Origin: Pseudomonas sp. MM213
GTDB taxonomy: Bacteria; Pseudomonadota; Gammaproteobacteria; Pseudomonadales; Pseudomonadaceae
Assembly: GCF_020423045.1 (NCBI RefSeq)
Contig: NZ_CP081943.1
Coordinates: forward strand, 5,456,001 to 5,520,000
Reading direction: 5' to 3'
Length of the DNA stretch: 64,000 nucleotides
The translations under genes and the position numbers were made by a program. Positions within the stretch are counted from its first letter, which is position 1; each line of letters opens with the position of its first letter. Of this stretch, positions 45,678 to 54,861 are shown one piece after another. Under the pieces are notes generated by a model. That model was not told the DNA's origin and ran no database searches. It saw nothing but the letters and a program-made list of their open reading frames with translations.

Positions 45678-47131
45678 CAGCGGTCTCCCTGTTTGGCCAG
45701 ATGCTCGCGGGCCATGTCGTGCAGTGAGCGGGCAGCCGGTTTCGGGGCGCTGTGGTTTTGCGTCCATGGGCCGACGTTGCTCGGTGCGAGGGCACGCAGG
45801 CGCGTGGCGACAAAGCCGAACAGTCGATACAGCATCGGCGAGCTGTTGAGTTTCGCCCAGGCATTCCAGATAAAACGCTCCTTGCGCGAATACTTGCTGC
45901 CCTGGCCGCGCATCACTTGATGCGGGCTGTCCGGGGCTTTGACGTTCTCTTCCCGCAGGCGACGCAGTAGGGAAGGGATAGGGATTTTTACCGGACAGAC
46001 TTCGCCGCAAGCACCACACAGCGAGGAGGCACTCGGATGATCCGGGACATTCGCCAGGCCGACCATGTGCGGCGTGATGATTTTTCCGATAGGCCCAGGG
46101 TAAACCTCCCCATAGGCGTGGCCGCCGATTCGAGTGTAGACCGGGCAATGATTCATACAGGCGCCGCAGCGAATGCAGTTCAGGGTCTGGCGCAATTCAC
46201 TGTCGGCAAAGGCCTGGCTGCGACCGTTGTCCAGCAGCACAAGGTGCACTTCCTGCGGGCCATCGAGTTCATCGGCCTTGCGTGGGCCGGAGATCATATT
46301 GACGTAGGTGGTGATCGGCTGGCCGAGGGCCGAGCGGGTCAGCAGTGACACCAGCGGCACCACGTCACGCAGGTTTTCCACGACTTTTTCGATGCCGGTA
46401 ACGGCGATGTGTACCGGCGGCACCGTGGTGGTCATGCGCCCGTTGCCTTCGTTTTCCACCAGCAGCAAGGTGCCGGTTTCGGCCACGGCGAAGTTGACGC
46501 CGGAGACGCCGATGTCCGCTTCGAAGAATTTCTGCCGCAAGACTTTGCGACCGATCTGAATGAGTTGGTCAACGTCCTTGGTGTATTCCACGCCAAGTTT
46601 GTCATGGAACAAGGACGCGACCTGACCGGCATTCTTGTGGATCGCCGGCATAATAATGTGTGAAGGCTTCTCGTGGTCGAGCTGGACGATGTACTCGCCC
46701 ATGTCCGATTCCAGGCATTCAATGCCCCGTTCAGCGAGGAAATGGTTCATCTCCATTTCTTCGCTGACCATCGATTTGCCCTTGATCACTTGCCGCCCCT
46801 CGTGAGCGCGGATGATCGAGAGGACGATGCCATTGGCTTCGTCCACCGTTTCCGCCCAGTGCACTGTCACACCGTTGCGGGTCAGGTTCTGTTCAAGTTG
46901 CTCGAGCAGGTCGGGCAACTTCGATAACGCACGGGCGCGGACAGCGTTGCCCAGCGCTCGCAAATGTTCTCTTTCATGGGCATCGCTGAAGGACGCTGCC
47001 CGTTTTGTCATCAGAGAATCCATCGCAGTGCGAAAGTTGTTTCGCAGTTGCTTGTCACCCAACGCCTTGTGCGCGCGGGTGCGGAAATCTTCTTCTACGG
47101 CAACCGTAGGAATAATCGCGGAAGCGTTCAT
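45677..47131 (-). CDS. lutB: L-lactate utilization iron-sulfur protein LutB
   Basis: A 484-residue LutB/LldF/YkgF protein, the iron-sulfur subunit that oxidises L-lactate with LutA and LutC. An N-terminal LUD domain (KGKSMVSEEMEMNHFL; GTLLLVENEGNGRM) is followed by 4Fe-4S motifs CIRCGACMNHCPVY (about residues 310–325) and SLCGACGEVCPVKI, and a C-terminal LutB domain. The ATG at 47131 has GGAGGT five bases upstream and overlaps the lutA stop by four bases. The longer upstream frame lies inside lutA and is not used. Confidence 0.93.
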   Translation of the reverse strand: MNASAIIPTVAVEEDFRTRAHKALGDKQLRNNFRTAMDSLMTKRAASFSDAHEREHLRALGNAVRARALSKLPDLLEQLEQNLTRNGVTVHWAETVDEANGIVLSIIRAHEGRQVIKGKSMVSEEMEMNHFLAERGIECLESDMGEYIVQLDHEKPSHIIMPAIHKNAGQVASLFHDKLGVEYTKDVDQLIQIGRKVLRQKFFEADIGVSGVNFAVAETGTLLLVENEGNGRMTTTVPPVHIAVTGIEKVVENLRDVVPLVSLLTRSALGQPITTYVNMISGPRKADELDGPQEVHLVLLDNGRSQAFADSELRQTLNCIRCGACMNHCPVYTRIGGHAYGEVYPGPIGKIITPHMVGLANVPDHPSASSLCGACGEVCPVKIPIPSLLRRLREENVKAPDSPHQVMRGQGSKYSRKERFIWNAWAKLNSSPMLYRLFGFVATRLRALAPSNVGPWTQNHSAPKPAARSLHDMAREHLAKQGDR

Positions 47132-47952
47132 TGAACACCTCCGGTGCGCTGCCAAAGGAAACTGGCCAGGTGTTGGCCGCGCAATGCTTCCTTCTGTTTC
47201 TCCAGCGAGCCGTTTATGTTCATCAGGCAACCGCAGTCGGCACTGAGTACCTTGTGCGCACCGGATTCCTTCAACGCCCGGGTCTTGTCAGCCACCATCG
47301 CGCCGGAAATGTCTGGCATACGGACGCTGAAAGTCCCACCGAAGCCACAGCATTCACTTTCATGGCTGTGCTCGACTCGCTCCACATTCCCCAACTGCGC
47401 CAACAACTCGCGGCCGTGCAAGTGGGTGTTCATCTCACGACGTGCCGAACACGATGTGTGCAACGCCACTTTGACCGGTTCGCCGCTGTCCTTGAGCTGC
47501 ACCTTGCAGACAAACAACAGAAACTCGGCCAGCTCATATGTCCGGGCCGCCAGGGCCTGAACCTGTTTCAACGTTTGCGGCTCGTCCTTGAACAAGTCGG
47601 CATAGTGCTCGCGCAGCATGCCGGCGCACGATCCCGACGGCACCACCACCGGATAATCTCCAGCGAACAGCGCCAGTTGCGCGCGTGCCACGGTCCGGGC
47701 CTGGTCGGTGTAACCGGAGGTGTAGGCCGGTTGCCCGCAGCAGCTTTGCCCTTGCGGGTACTCGACACGAATGCCTTCGCGTTCCAGCAGGTGAATCGCA
47801 TCCATCCCGGCTTCCGGGTAGAACAGATCAACCACGCAGGTCCCGAACAGGTAGACCCGTGCCGGTTTTTCGCTGGGATATTGCCGAGGCTCGGGCAGTG
47901 GCGGGGCGACGCGGGTCGCGTTCGGCACGGCGTTGTAAAAAAGCTCGCTCAT
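47128..47952 (-). CDS. lutA: L-lactate utilization protein LutA
   Basis: A 274-residue LutA/LldE/YkgE protein with two CCG domains that bind iron-sulfur clusters: GQSCCGQPAYTSG (about residues 70–82) and ESECCGFGGTFSV (about 200–212). It forms part of the LutABC enzyme that turns L-lactate into pyruvate in the cytoplasm at the membrane. The first gene after the permease in the operon, it follows a pair of stem-loops. The end overlaps lutB by ATGA. P. fluorescens-type bacteria often have LutABC where others use the flavin enzyme LldD. Confidence 0.92.
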   Translation of the reverse strand: MSELFYNAVPNATRVAPPLPEPRQYPSEKPARVYLFGTCVVDLFYPEAGMDAIHLLEREGIRVEYPQGQSCCGQPAYTSGYTDQARTVARAQLALFAGDYPVVVPSGSCAGMLREHYADLFKDEPQTLKQVQALAARTYELAEFLLFVCKVQLKDSGEPVKVALHTSCSARREMNTHLHGRELLAQLGNVERVEHSHESECCGFGGTFSVRMPDISGAMVADKTRALKESGAHKVLSADCGCLMNINGSLEKQKEALRGQHLASFLWQRTGGVQ

Positions 47953-47991
47953 CAGGCGTGTCTCCGGGTGGTCCCGGTTATCCGTCCGCTG

Positions 47992-48077
47992 AGGCTGCTG
48001 AATATAGAGAGAGATTCTTTCAGCAGCCTTACAGACCGGGTTGTGAATAGCTGACGCCGGAGTCGTGGTCCGGCGTC
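47992..48077. promoter_or_regulatory. Two stem-loops in the lldP–lutA spacer
   Basis: AGGCTGCTGAA/TTCAGCAGCCT (47992–48002 and 48019–48029) and GACGCCGGA/TCCGGCGTC (48053–48077) form strong hairpins in the 150-bp gap between the permease gene and lutA. Neither has a T run on the minus strand, so they may set mRNA stability or partial read-through rather than full termination. Confidence 0.6.
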
Positions 48078-48103
48078 GGTTTTTGCGTTTTTTCGTGTAG
48101 TAC

Positions 48104-49798
48104 TTAGTGCACCAGCATGCCGGTGAACCAGTAGGCCTGAGCCAAGGTGATCAGGCCGACGATGGTTGCGAAGAACAGGCTGTGCTTGAGGGTGAAACGG
48201 AACAGGTCCGATTCCTTGCCGACCAGACCGGTCGCGGCGCAGGCCACGGCGATCGATTGTGGCGAGATCATCTTGCCGGTCACGCCGCCGCTGGTGTTTG
48301 CCGCCACCAACAAGGTGTCGTTGACGCCGATCTGGTGCGCGGTGGTGGCTTGCAACGAGCTGAACAGCGCGTTGGACGAGGTGTCGGAACCGGTCAGGAA
48401 CACACCCAGCCAGCCGAGGAACGGCGAGAAGAACGGGAACGCCGCGCCGGTGCCTGCCAATACCAGCGCCATGGTCGACGACATGCCCGAGTAGTTGGTG
48501 ACAAAGGCGAACGCCAGCACCATGCCGATGGACAGGATCGGCCAACGCAGCTCGTAGAATGTCTCTCTAAAAGTGGTCAGACCAGTTTTAATGTTGATCT
48601 TCAACACCAGCATCGAGATCAGTGCGGAGAAGAAAATCGCCGTACCGGTCGCGGAGATCGGATCGAGTTTGAACACGGCCGGGATGGCGGTCGGAGCGGT
48701 CACGATGGGTGCGACCTTGATCACCATTTGGTCCAGGTGCGGAATGGCGAAGTTGAACACCCAGCCGTACATCGAGCCGCCAGCGGCGAACATCGCCTTG
48801 AACGGCTTCAGGGTCCAGATGGTGACCAGCACGGTGAGGATGAGGAACGGCGACCAGGCTTTGAAAATTTCACCGAGGCTGTAAGGCGAGGCCACGGTTG
48901 TGCGCGGCTGACCGAAGCCGCCGGCGCTGGCGGTCACAACGGAGGCCGAAACGGCACCGACGATGTGTTGGCCTGCGGCGCGTTTCGGCTGCCAGACTTT
49001 CAGGAACAGCGTCAGGGAAATCAGGCTGGCCAGGGCCGAGGTGATGTCCGGCAGTTCCGGGCCGATGAAGTTCGACGTGAAGTATTGGGTGATGGCGAAG
49101 CTCAAACCGGCCACCAGTGCTGCTGGCCAGGTTTCCCGCACGCCGCGCAGGCCGTCCATCATGAACACCAGCCAGAACGGCACGAACAGCGACAGCAGCG
49201 GCAGTTGGCGGCCGGTCATGGCGCCGATCTTGAACGCGTCGATACCGGTCACTTGCCCGGCCACGATGATCGGGATCCCCAAGGCGCCGAAGGCCACTGG
49301 CGCGGTGTTGGCGATCAGGCACAGGCCTGCGGCGTACAGCGGGTTGAAGCCAAGTCCAACAAGGAGGGCGGCGGTAATCGCTACCGGTGCGCCGAAACCG
49401 GCTGCACCTTCAAGGAATGCACCGAAGCAGAAGCCGATCAGCAGCACCTGCAAACGCTGGTCGTCGGTGATCGACAGGACGGAGCTGCGAATCACTTCGA
49501 ACTGACCACTCTTGACCGTCAGTTTGTAGAGGAACACGGCGGCGACGATGATCCACGCAATCGGCCACAGGCCGTAGGCGAAGCCATACCCGGCGGCGGC
49601 GAATGCCATATCGACCGGCATCTGGAACGCGAAGATGGCCACCGCAATGGACAAGGCCAGCGTGATGCTGCCGGCCACGTGCCCTTTGAGTCGGAACACG
49701 GCCAACGCCAGAAAGAAAAACACGATGGGGATAACGGCTGCGAGCGCGGAAAAGCCGAGGCTGCCGAGCGGGGTATAGAGCTGTTGCCAGGTTTGCAT
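48104..49798 (-). CDS. lldP: L-lactate permease LldP
   Basis: A 564-residue LctP-family permease that imports lactate (and probably glycolate) with protons across the inner membrane. More than ten hydrophobic segments are seen. Family motifs include [17 protein letters not shown], the block [14 protein letters not shown], and at the C-terminus [14 protein letters not shown] and [17 protein letters not shown]. It is the first gene of the lactate operon, read away from lldR. The promoter region carries a perfect 17-bp LldR-type operator 53 bp before the start. Confidence 0.95.
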   Translation of the reverse strand: MQTWQQLYTPLGSLGFSALAAVIPIVFFFLALAVFRLKGHVAGSITLALSIAVAIFAFQMPVDMAFAAAGYGFAYGLWPIAWIIVAAVFLYKLTVKSGQFEVIRSSVLSITDDQRLQVLLIGFCFGAFLEGAAGFGAPVAITAALLVGLGFNPLYAAGLCLIANTAPVAFGALGIPIIVAGQVTGIDAFKIGAMTGRQLPLLSLFVPFWLVFMMDGLRGVRETWPAALVAGLSFAITQYFTSNFIGPELPDITSALASLISLTLFLKVWQPKRAAGQHIVGAVSASVVTASAGGFGQPRTTVASPYSLGEIFKAWSPFLILTVLVTIWTLKPFKAMFAAGGSMYGWVFNFAIPHLDQMVIKVAPIVTAPTAIPAVFKLDPISATGTAIFFSALISMLVLKINIKTGLTTFRETFYELRWPILSIGMVLAFAFVTNYSGMSSTMALVLAGTGAAFPFFSPFLGWLGVFLTGSDTSSNALFSSLQATTAHQIGVNDTLLVAANTSGGVTGKMISPQSIAVACAATGLVGKESDLFRFTLKHSLFFATIVGLITLAQAYWFTGMLVH

Positions 49799-49850
49799 AT
49801 GGGGTGGCCCCTAATTGTTGTTGGTCAGGCACTGATCAGCGTTCTTGGAT

Positions 49851-49867
49851 AATTGGTAATACCAATT
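49851..49867. promoter_or_regulatory. LldR operator palindrome
   Basis: AATTGGTAATACCAATT is a perfect 8+1+8 palindrome with the AATTGGT/ACCAATT arms typical of FadR-subfamily (LldR/PdhR) operators. It lies between lldP and lldR and should mediate lactate-responsive repression. Confidence 0.8.
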
Positions 49868-50060
49868 TACAATCGCTGTTCGCTAGGGTAAAAGCCTTGT
49901 AGGCGGCGTGTCAATTTGCCGCCCTAAAACTTTTGTCGAACACGTGCTGTGGCGTCTGCTTGATCCGCTCGTACAAATGCCGTCTGGTAGGTGCTGGCAA
50001 AGCGCCGATAGGCCAGAATAGAGAGCCCGGCGAGCCGTCGGGATCGTGGAGAATTGAGTT

Positions 50061-50828
50061 ATGGGGTTTGATCAAATTCGTCAGCGCCGTTTGTCTGACG
50101 ATATTGTCGAGCAGCTCGAGGGGATGATCCTCGAGGGCACGCTGAAGGCAGGTGAGCGTTTGCCGGCCGAGCGCGCATTGGCCGAGCAGTTCGGCGTGTC
50201 ACGCCCTTCGTTGCGCGAAGCGATTCAGAAGCTGGCGGCCAAGGGCTTGCTGGTCAGCCGCCAGGGTGGCGGCAACTATGTGGTGGAGTCACTGGGCACG
50301 ACCTTCAGTGATCCGCTGCTTCATCTGCTTGAAAGCAACCCCGAGGCCCAGCGCGATCTGCTGGAGTTTCGCCATACCCTGGAAGCGTCCTGCGCCTATT
50401 ACGCAGCGATGCGGGCGACAGATGTCGATCGCGAGCGGCTGACCGCGGCCTTCAATGAATTGCAGGACTGCTACACCCGTCACGATGAAGTGAGTCGGGC
50501 GGAAGAGGGGGCGGCGGACGCGAAGTTTCACCTGGCAATCGCCGAAGCCAGTCACAACGCGGTGTTGCTGCACACCATTCGCGGGCTGTTCGATCTGCTC
50601 AAGCGCAACGTGGTGACCAACATTGGCGGCATGTACAAACAGCGCACGGAAACCCGCGACATGCTGATCACGCAGCATCGGGAGTTGTACATGGCGATTA
50701 TTGAGGGAAGGGCGGAGCAGGCGCGGGAAGTTTCCAGTCGACACATTCTGTATGTACAGGAAGTGCTGGAAGAGGTGCGTCAGGAAGTGCAGCGCATGGC
50801 CCGGGCGGAACGGCGCAAGGGGATGTAG
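50061..50828 (+). CDS. lldR: Lactate-responsive GntR/FadR-family regulator LldR
   Basis: A 255-residue regulator: winged helix at the N-terminus (GERLPAERALAEQFGVSRPSLREAI...GLLVSRQGGGNYV, residues 33–75) and an FCD ligand-binding domain with metal-type residues (FHLAIAEASHN; H in QHRELYMAI; SRHI). The start ATG at 50061 is the family start, though the ribosome site is weak. It is divergent from lldP and followed by a REP pair. LldR represses the lactate operon and is released by D- or L-lactate. Confidence 0.9.
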   Translation: MGFDQIRQRRLSDDIVEQLEGMILEGTLKAGERLPAERALAEQFGVSRPSLREAIQKLAAKGLLVSRQGGGNYVVESLGTTFSDPLLHLLESNPEAQRDLLEFRHTLEASCAYYAAMRATDVDRERLTAAFNELQDCYTRHDEVSRAEEGAADAKFHLAIAEASHNAVLLHTIRGLFDLLKRNVVTNIGGMYKQRTETRDMLITQHRELYMAIIEGRAEQAREVSSRHILYVQEVLEEVRQEVQRMARAERRKGM

Positions 50829-50860
50829 TCAGTTGGTTTTGTATCGTTCGTGCGATTGCA

Positions 50861-50922
50861 TTCGCGGGCAAGCCTCGCTCCTACAGATCACGCGATCCTG
50901 TAGGAGCGAGGCTTGCCCGCGA
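50861..50922. repeat. REP-type inverted pair
   Basis: TTCGCGGGCAAGCCTCGCTC with CTACAG faces CTGTAGGAGCGAGGCTTGCC across about 10 bp. It is a different REP subfamily from the one at 1716–1778. It lies between convergent lldR and smpB. Confidence 0.85.
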
Positions 50923-50941
50923 AGAGGGCCTCAGGCGAAAA

Positions 50942-51424
50942 CTACTCTTCCTTGCCCTTGTTGCGCACCGCTCGCTGCAGCTCGCGACCGGCGTCGCGTT
51001 CGCGTTCGGTATCACGCTTGTCGTATTCCTTCTTGCCCTTGCCCAGAGCGATCTCGCACTTGACCATGTGCTTGCTCCAGTACCAGGACAGGCACACGCA
51101 GGCGTAACCCTTTTGCTGCACGGCGGCGGCCAGCTTTTCCAGCTCGCGGCGGTTGAGCAGCAATTTGCGGGTGCGCGTCGGATCGGCGATGACGTGCGTG
51201 CTGGCGGTCGTCAGGGGCGTAATGTGGCTGCCGAGCAGCCATGCTTCGCCATCCTTGAGCAGCACGTAACTGTCGACCAGTTGCAGCTTGCTTGCCCGCA
51301 GACTTTTTACTTCCCAGCCGGCCAGGACCAGACCAGCCTCGAACCGATGTTCGATGAAGTAATCGTGTCGCGCCTTTTTATTCTGCGCGATGGTCCCTGT
51401 TGGGTGTTTCTTCTGTTTAGCCAT
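50942..51424 (-). CDS. smpB: SsrA-binding protein SmpB
   Basis: A 160-residue SmpB, the essential partner of tmRNA in freeing stalled ribosomes. The beta-barrel segments are clear ([45 protein letters not shown]) and the basic C-terminal tail ([22 protein letters not shown]) that mimics the mRNA path follows. The gene is divergent from the transporter and convergent with lldR. Its RNA partner ssrA lies only 10 kb away. Confidence 0.96.
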   Translation of the reverse strand: MAKQKKHPTGTIAQNKKARHDYFIEHRFEAGLVLAGWEVKSLRASKLQLVDSYVLLKDGEAWLLGSHITPLTTASTHVIADPTRTRKLLLNRRELEKLAAAVQQKGYACVCLSWYWSKHMVKCEIALGKGKKEYDKRDTERERDAGRELQRAVRNKGKEE

Positions 51425-51542
51425 AGGGGCGGCATTATAGGGAGTTGCACGCGAGTCGGCTACGGTGATGCTGCGTGCTTGAGCAGGTTGATTGAATCCC
51501 GGACAATGCGCCCTCTTTTTTCAATGCTTGGACGTGGTAACG

Positions 51543-52946
51543 ATGTCGACAGACAAGGTTTCTGTCCACGGCAGTTGGGCTAGCCGCTGGGTCTTCATAC
51601 TCGCCGCGACCGGTTCGGCCGTGGGCCTGGGTAGCATCTGGAAGTTCCCGTACATGGTCGGGGTCTACGGCGGCGGTGCCTTTGTATTGATGTTCCTGGC
51701 CTGTATCGCACTGATCGGCGTACCGGTCATGCTGGCTGAAACCCTGATCGGCCGGCGCGCCCGGCAAAGTCCGGCCAATGCCTTGAAGGTGCTGGCGCTG
51801 GAGGCCGGGCATTCGGGCAAGTGGTCTTGGGGCGCATTCGCCGGGATGATCACGGCGTTGCTGATCCTGTCTTTCTATAGTGTCGTCGGCGGTTGGTCGC
51901 TGGATTACATCATCGACATGGGGCGCGGCGACTTTCAGGGGGTAACGCCGGATCAGGTCGGTGCGTACTTTGGCAACGTGATCGCCGATCCATGGCGTCT
52001 GACACTTTGGCATACGATTTTTATGCTGTTGTCCGCCGTCGTCATCGCCAGGGGCGTAGTTGCCGGCCTTGAGCGCAGCCTGCGCATCATGATGCCGTTG
52101 CTCTTTGTGATGGTTCTGGTGCTGCTGGGTTACAGCATGACCACCGGCCATTTCATGGAGGGCGTGCATTTCATGTTCGACTTCCACCCGGAAAAAGTCC
52201 TCGACGGCTTGTTGCCGGCCATGGGGCACGCGTTCTTTTCCCTAAGCGTCGGCGTTGGTTCGATCATGATCTATGGCGCCTATATGCCGAAACACTCGTC
52301 GATCTCCGGCACCGTGGTTGGTGTCGCGCTGCTCGATACCTTTGTTTCGCTGGTCGCGGGCCTGGCATTGTTTCCGATTGTGTTCGCCGCCGGCCTGAAC
52401 CCGAGCGAGGGCCCTGGCCTGATGTTCGTCAGCCTGCCATTTGCCTTTGGCAACGTAGCGTTTGGTCAGTTGATGGGGGTAGTGTTCTTCGTCCTGGTCG
52501 CGATTGCAGCCTGGAGTTCGGCGATTTCACTGCTTGAACCGATGGTGGCTTACCTGGTTGAACGCACTAAAGTCAGTCGCGCGTGGGTGACTTTCTGGCT
52601 GGCGTTCACCTGCTGGTTCGTCGGTCTGGGCACGGTGTTTTCCTTCAATATCTGGAAGGAAGCCAAGTTTTTCGTGAGCGAAGGCGGGATGTTCCACCTC
52701 TATCAATGGGGGGCGGCCGGCGGTCTGGATTTCTTTGGCGTGATCGATTTCTTTACCTCGCGGATCATGTTGCCACTCGGTGGTTTGTGTTTCGTGGTGT
52801 TTGCAGGATGGGTGATGGGGCGTGAAGCGGTGCGCGACGAGTTGTCGATCCGCAACCCCATGCTGTTCAATCTGTCCCTGTTTTTGATGCGCTATGTGGC
52901 GCCCATCGGCATTCTTGTAGTGTTTGCCGCCCAGCTGTGGAAGTGA
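51543..52946 (+). CDS. Sodium-dependent transporter (NSS/SNF family)
   Basis: A 467-residue neurotransmitter:sodium symporter family protein, likely importing an amino acid with sodium. The start segment WASRWVFILAATGSAVGLGSIWKFPY is the TM1 sodium/substrate motif. About 11–12 membrane helices follow, including GALFAGMITA-like TM4 and the unwound TM6 (FSLSVGVGSIMIYGAY). The substrate cannot be told from the sequence. The ATG at 51543 gives the family N-terminus; an in-frame upstream start adds an unlikely extension. It ends eight bases before ratA. Confidence 0.88.
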   Translation: MSTDKVSVHGSWASRWVFILAATGSAVGLGSIWKFPYMVGVYGGGAFVLMFLACIALIGVPVMLAETLIGRRARQSPANALKVLALEAGHSGKWSWGAFAGMITALLILSFYSVVGGWSLDYIIDMGRGDFQGVTPDQVGAYFGNVIADPWRLTLWHTIFMLLSAVVIARGVVAGLERSLRIMMPLLFVMVLVLLGYSMTTGHFMEGVHFMFDFHPEKVLDGLLPAMGHAFFSLSVGVGSIMIYGAYMPKHSSISGTVVGVALLDTFVSLVAGLALFPIVFAAGLNPSEGPGLMFVSLPFAFGNVAFGQLMGVVFFVLVAIAAWSSAISLLEPMVAYLVERTKVSRAWVTFWLAFTCWFVGLGTVFSFNIWKEAKFFVSEGGMFHLYQWGAAGGLDFFGVIDFFTSRIMLPLGGLCFVVFAGWVMGREAVRDELSIRNPMLFNLSLFLMRYVAPIGILVVFAAQLWK

Positions 52947-52953
52947 CGCTGAC

Positions 52954-53388
52954 ATGACGACACACATTCAACGTTCGGCTCTGCTGCCGTACCCGGCACA
53001 AGCGCTGTATGACCTGGTCAATGACGTGGCACGTTACCCGGAGTTTTTGCCGTGGTGCTCGTCGGCCGAAGTCCTGGAAAACTCTCCCGAGTACATGCGC
53101 GCGAGCGTTGGCGTGGCCAAGGGTGGCCTCAGTCAGCATTTCGTGACGCGTAACACTCTGGTCCCCGGGCAATCGATCGAGATGAATCTCGAGGAAGGCC
53201 CATTCACCCAGTTGCATGGCATTTGGGTGTTCAAGGCGTTGACCGACAAGGCCTGCAAGATCAGCCTGGACCTGTCGTTCGATTACGCCGGGCCGATTGT
53301 TCGCGCGACCCTGGGGCCATTGTTCAATCAGGCAGCCAATACGCTGGTCGATGCGTTCTGCCAGCGCGCCAAACAGATACATGGTTAA
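52954..53388 (+). CDS. ratA: RatA / START-like ribosome-association protein
   Basis: A 144-residue polyketide-cyclase/START-fold protein (RatA, also related to Coq10). Family motifs: the start MTTHIQRSALLPYPAQALYDLVNDVARYPEFLPWC and the end FNQAANTLVDAFCQRA. In E. coli RatA was described as blocking 70S ribosome formation; the ubiquinone-binding role of Coq10 is an alternative. The ATG at 52954 gives the family start. It overlaps rnfH by eight bases. Confidence 0.88.
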   Translation: MTTHIQRSALLPYPAQALYDLVNDVARYPEFLPWCSSAEVLENSPEYMRASVGVAKGGLSQHFVTRNTLVPGQSIEMNLEEGPFTQLHGIWVFKALTDKACKISLDLSFDYAGPIVRATLGPLFNQAANTLVDAFCQRAKQIHG

Positions 53389-53695
53389 GCCCGTGATCGA
53401 AATCGAGGTGGTGTATGCCGCCGTTGATCGTCAGGTGCTTCGCTGTGTGGCGGTGCCCGCAGGCACAACAGTGCGCGCAGCGCTGCTTGATTCGGGAATA
53501 GGCGAAGCGTTTCCAGAGCTCGATCTGGGCGAATGCCCTGTCGGGATTTTTGGCAAGGTGATCGCCGATCCGGACACACACCAGGTTCGGGCAGGGGATC
53601 GTATTGAGATCTATCGGCCTTTGCTGGCCGATCCGAAAGAGGTTCGCCGGTTGCGCGCGGCCAAGGCTGCCGAGGCCAAAGCCCGAAATCAGTGA
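53381..53695 (+). CDS. rnfH: RnfH-family ubiquitin-like protein
   Basis: A 104-residue RnfH (RatB) protein with a beta-grasp fold. The core IEIEVVYAAVDRQVLRCVAVPAGTTVRAAL and DRIEIYRPLLADPKEVRRLRA are typical. The partner function is not established; the gene is usually paired with ratA, as here. It begins within the end of ratA and is followed by a bidirectional terminator. Confidence 0.9.
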   Translation: MVKPVIEIEVVYAAVDRQVLRCVAVPAGTTVRAALLDSGIGEAFPELDLGECPVGIFGKVIADPDTHQVRAGDRIEIYRPLLADPKEVRRLRAAKAAEAKARNQ

Positions 53696-53716
53696 CCTGA
53701 TTAAATGCCAGACAAT

Positions 53717-53742
53717 AAAAAACCCGGACATTCCGGGTTTTT
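53717..53742. terminator. Bidirectional terminator
   Basis: AAAAAACCCGGA-CAT-TCCGGGTTTTTT separates the convergent rnfH and bamE genes with A and T runs on both sides. Confidence 0.92.
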
Positions 53743-53756
53743 TATTGCGTCGCAAA

Positions 53757-54284
53757 TTATTGCGGCGAGGTTTCCAGCGGTTCTGGCGTCGGGACTGGAA
53801 CGGTTTCTACGCCGTCCACGTCCTTCTGGATCTGATCCAGCAACGAACCTGGCTTGACCGGTTTTTCCGGTTTCGGCTTCTCGGCGTTTTCAACAGGTGC
53901 GGTCACATTAGTGCCACTGTCCTTGCCGAGAATGGCTTCGTCCCGGCTCACGCCTGGCATGAAATCACCAGAGAGGCTGACAAGTTGGTCATTTGGGTTG
54001 AAGATAACGCTAATGCGTTCCTGTTGGCGTTCACCGCCACCGGGTTGCAGGCTGTACAGATAATCCCAGCGATCGGCATGGAACGTGTCGGTCAACAGAG
54101 GGTTGCCCATGATAAACCGTACTTGCTTACGGGTCATTCCCGGGCGTAACTGGTTTATCATGTCCTGCGTGACGACATTGCCCTGCTGGATGTCGATTTT
54201 GTAAACCCCGGGGAATGAACAACCGGCGAGTGCGAGCAGTCCCACAAAGGTGAAACTGGTTAGCAAGAGCTTGGTGTTTTGCAT
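53757..54284 (-). CDS. bamE: Outer-membrane assembly lipoprotein BamE (SmpA/OmlA)
   Basis: A 175-residue lipoprotein of the outer-membrane beta-barrel assembly machine. A signal peptide with lipobox L-A-G-C near residue 22 is followed by the SmpA/OmlA domain ([30 protein letters not shown]...WDYLY). The last 60 residues are Pro/Glu/Lys-rich, an extension usual in Pseudomonas and absent from E. coli BamE. It is divergent from fur, the classical omlA–fur arrangement of pseudomonads. Confidence 0.95.
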   Translation of the reverse strand: MQNTKLLLTSFTFVGLLALAGCSFPGVYKIDIQQGNVVTQDMINQLRPGMTRKQVRFIMGNPLLTDTFHADRWDYLYSLQPGGGERQQERISVIFNPNDQLVSLSGDFMPGVSRDEAILGKDSGTNVTAPVENAEKPKPEKPVKPGSLLDQIQKDVDGVETVPVPTPEPLETSPQ

Positions 54285-54381
54285 CGGTGGGCGACTTCCA
54301 CTATCTTGGCTGGGACAACGTAAACGCCGATCATACCCGCATTAAGAGAAGCTGCGAAGCAGCATCGCGAGAAAGCTGACC

Positions 54382-54786
54382 ATGGTTGAAAATAGCGAAC
54401 TACGCAAAGCCGGTCTCAAAGTGACCCTTCCACGGGTCAAAATTCTGCAAATGCTCGATTCCGCCGCGCAACGCCACATGAGTGCCGAGGATGTTTACAA
54501 GGCGCTGATGGAGGCTGGTGAGGACGTCGGTCTGGCCACGGTTTACCGTGTACTGACTCAGTTCGAGGCAGCTGGCCTTGTGGTGCGGCACAACTTCGAC
54601 GGAGGCCATGCGGTCTTCGAGCTGGATGACGGCAAGCATCACGACCATATGGTCAACGTCGAAACCAGCGAAGTGATCGAATTCTTCGACGAAGAAATCG
54701 AGCGCCTGCAGAAAGCCATCGTCGACAAGTACGGTTTCGAGATGGTCGATCACAATCTGGTGCTGTACGTGCGCAAGAAAAAGTAA
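54382..54786 (+). CDS. fur: Ferric uptake regulator Fur
   Basis: A 134-residue Fur. The N-terminal winged helix (AEDVYKALMEAGEDVGLATVYRVLTQF) and the metal site HHDHMVNVE are intact. No cysteine occurs in the whole protein, so it cannot hold the structural zinc by CxxC motifs as E. coli Fur does; other Pseudomonas Fur proteins also lack CxxC. It represses iron-uptake genes when ferrous iron is bound. The gene is divergent from bamE and convergent with recN. Confidence 0.96.
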   Translation: MVENSELRKAGLKVTLPRVKILQMLDSAAQRHMSAEDVYKALMEAGEDVGLATVYRVLTQFEAAGLVVRHNFDGGHAVFELDDGKHHDHMVNVETSEVIEFFDEEIERLQKAIVDKYGFEMVDHNLVLYVRKKK

Positions 54787-54820
54787 GCATGTCGCGCGAA
54801 TTTCACATTCGCGAAACGAA

Positions 54821-54846
54821 CGAAGGCGACCCCAGGGTCGCCTTCG
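54821..54846. terminator. Hairpin terminator between fur and recN
   Basis: CGAAGGCGACC and GGTCGCCTTCG form an 11-bp stem around CCAG. It stands at the end of both convergent genes, with only a weak T-rich tail. Confidence 0.65.
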
Positions 54847-54861
54847 TGCTGTCTGCCGTTC

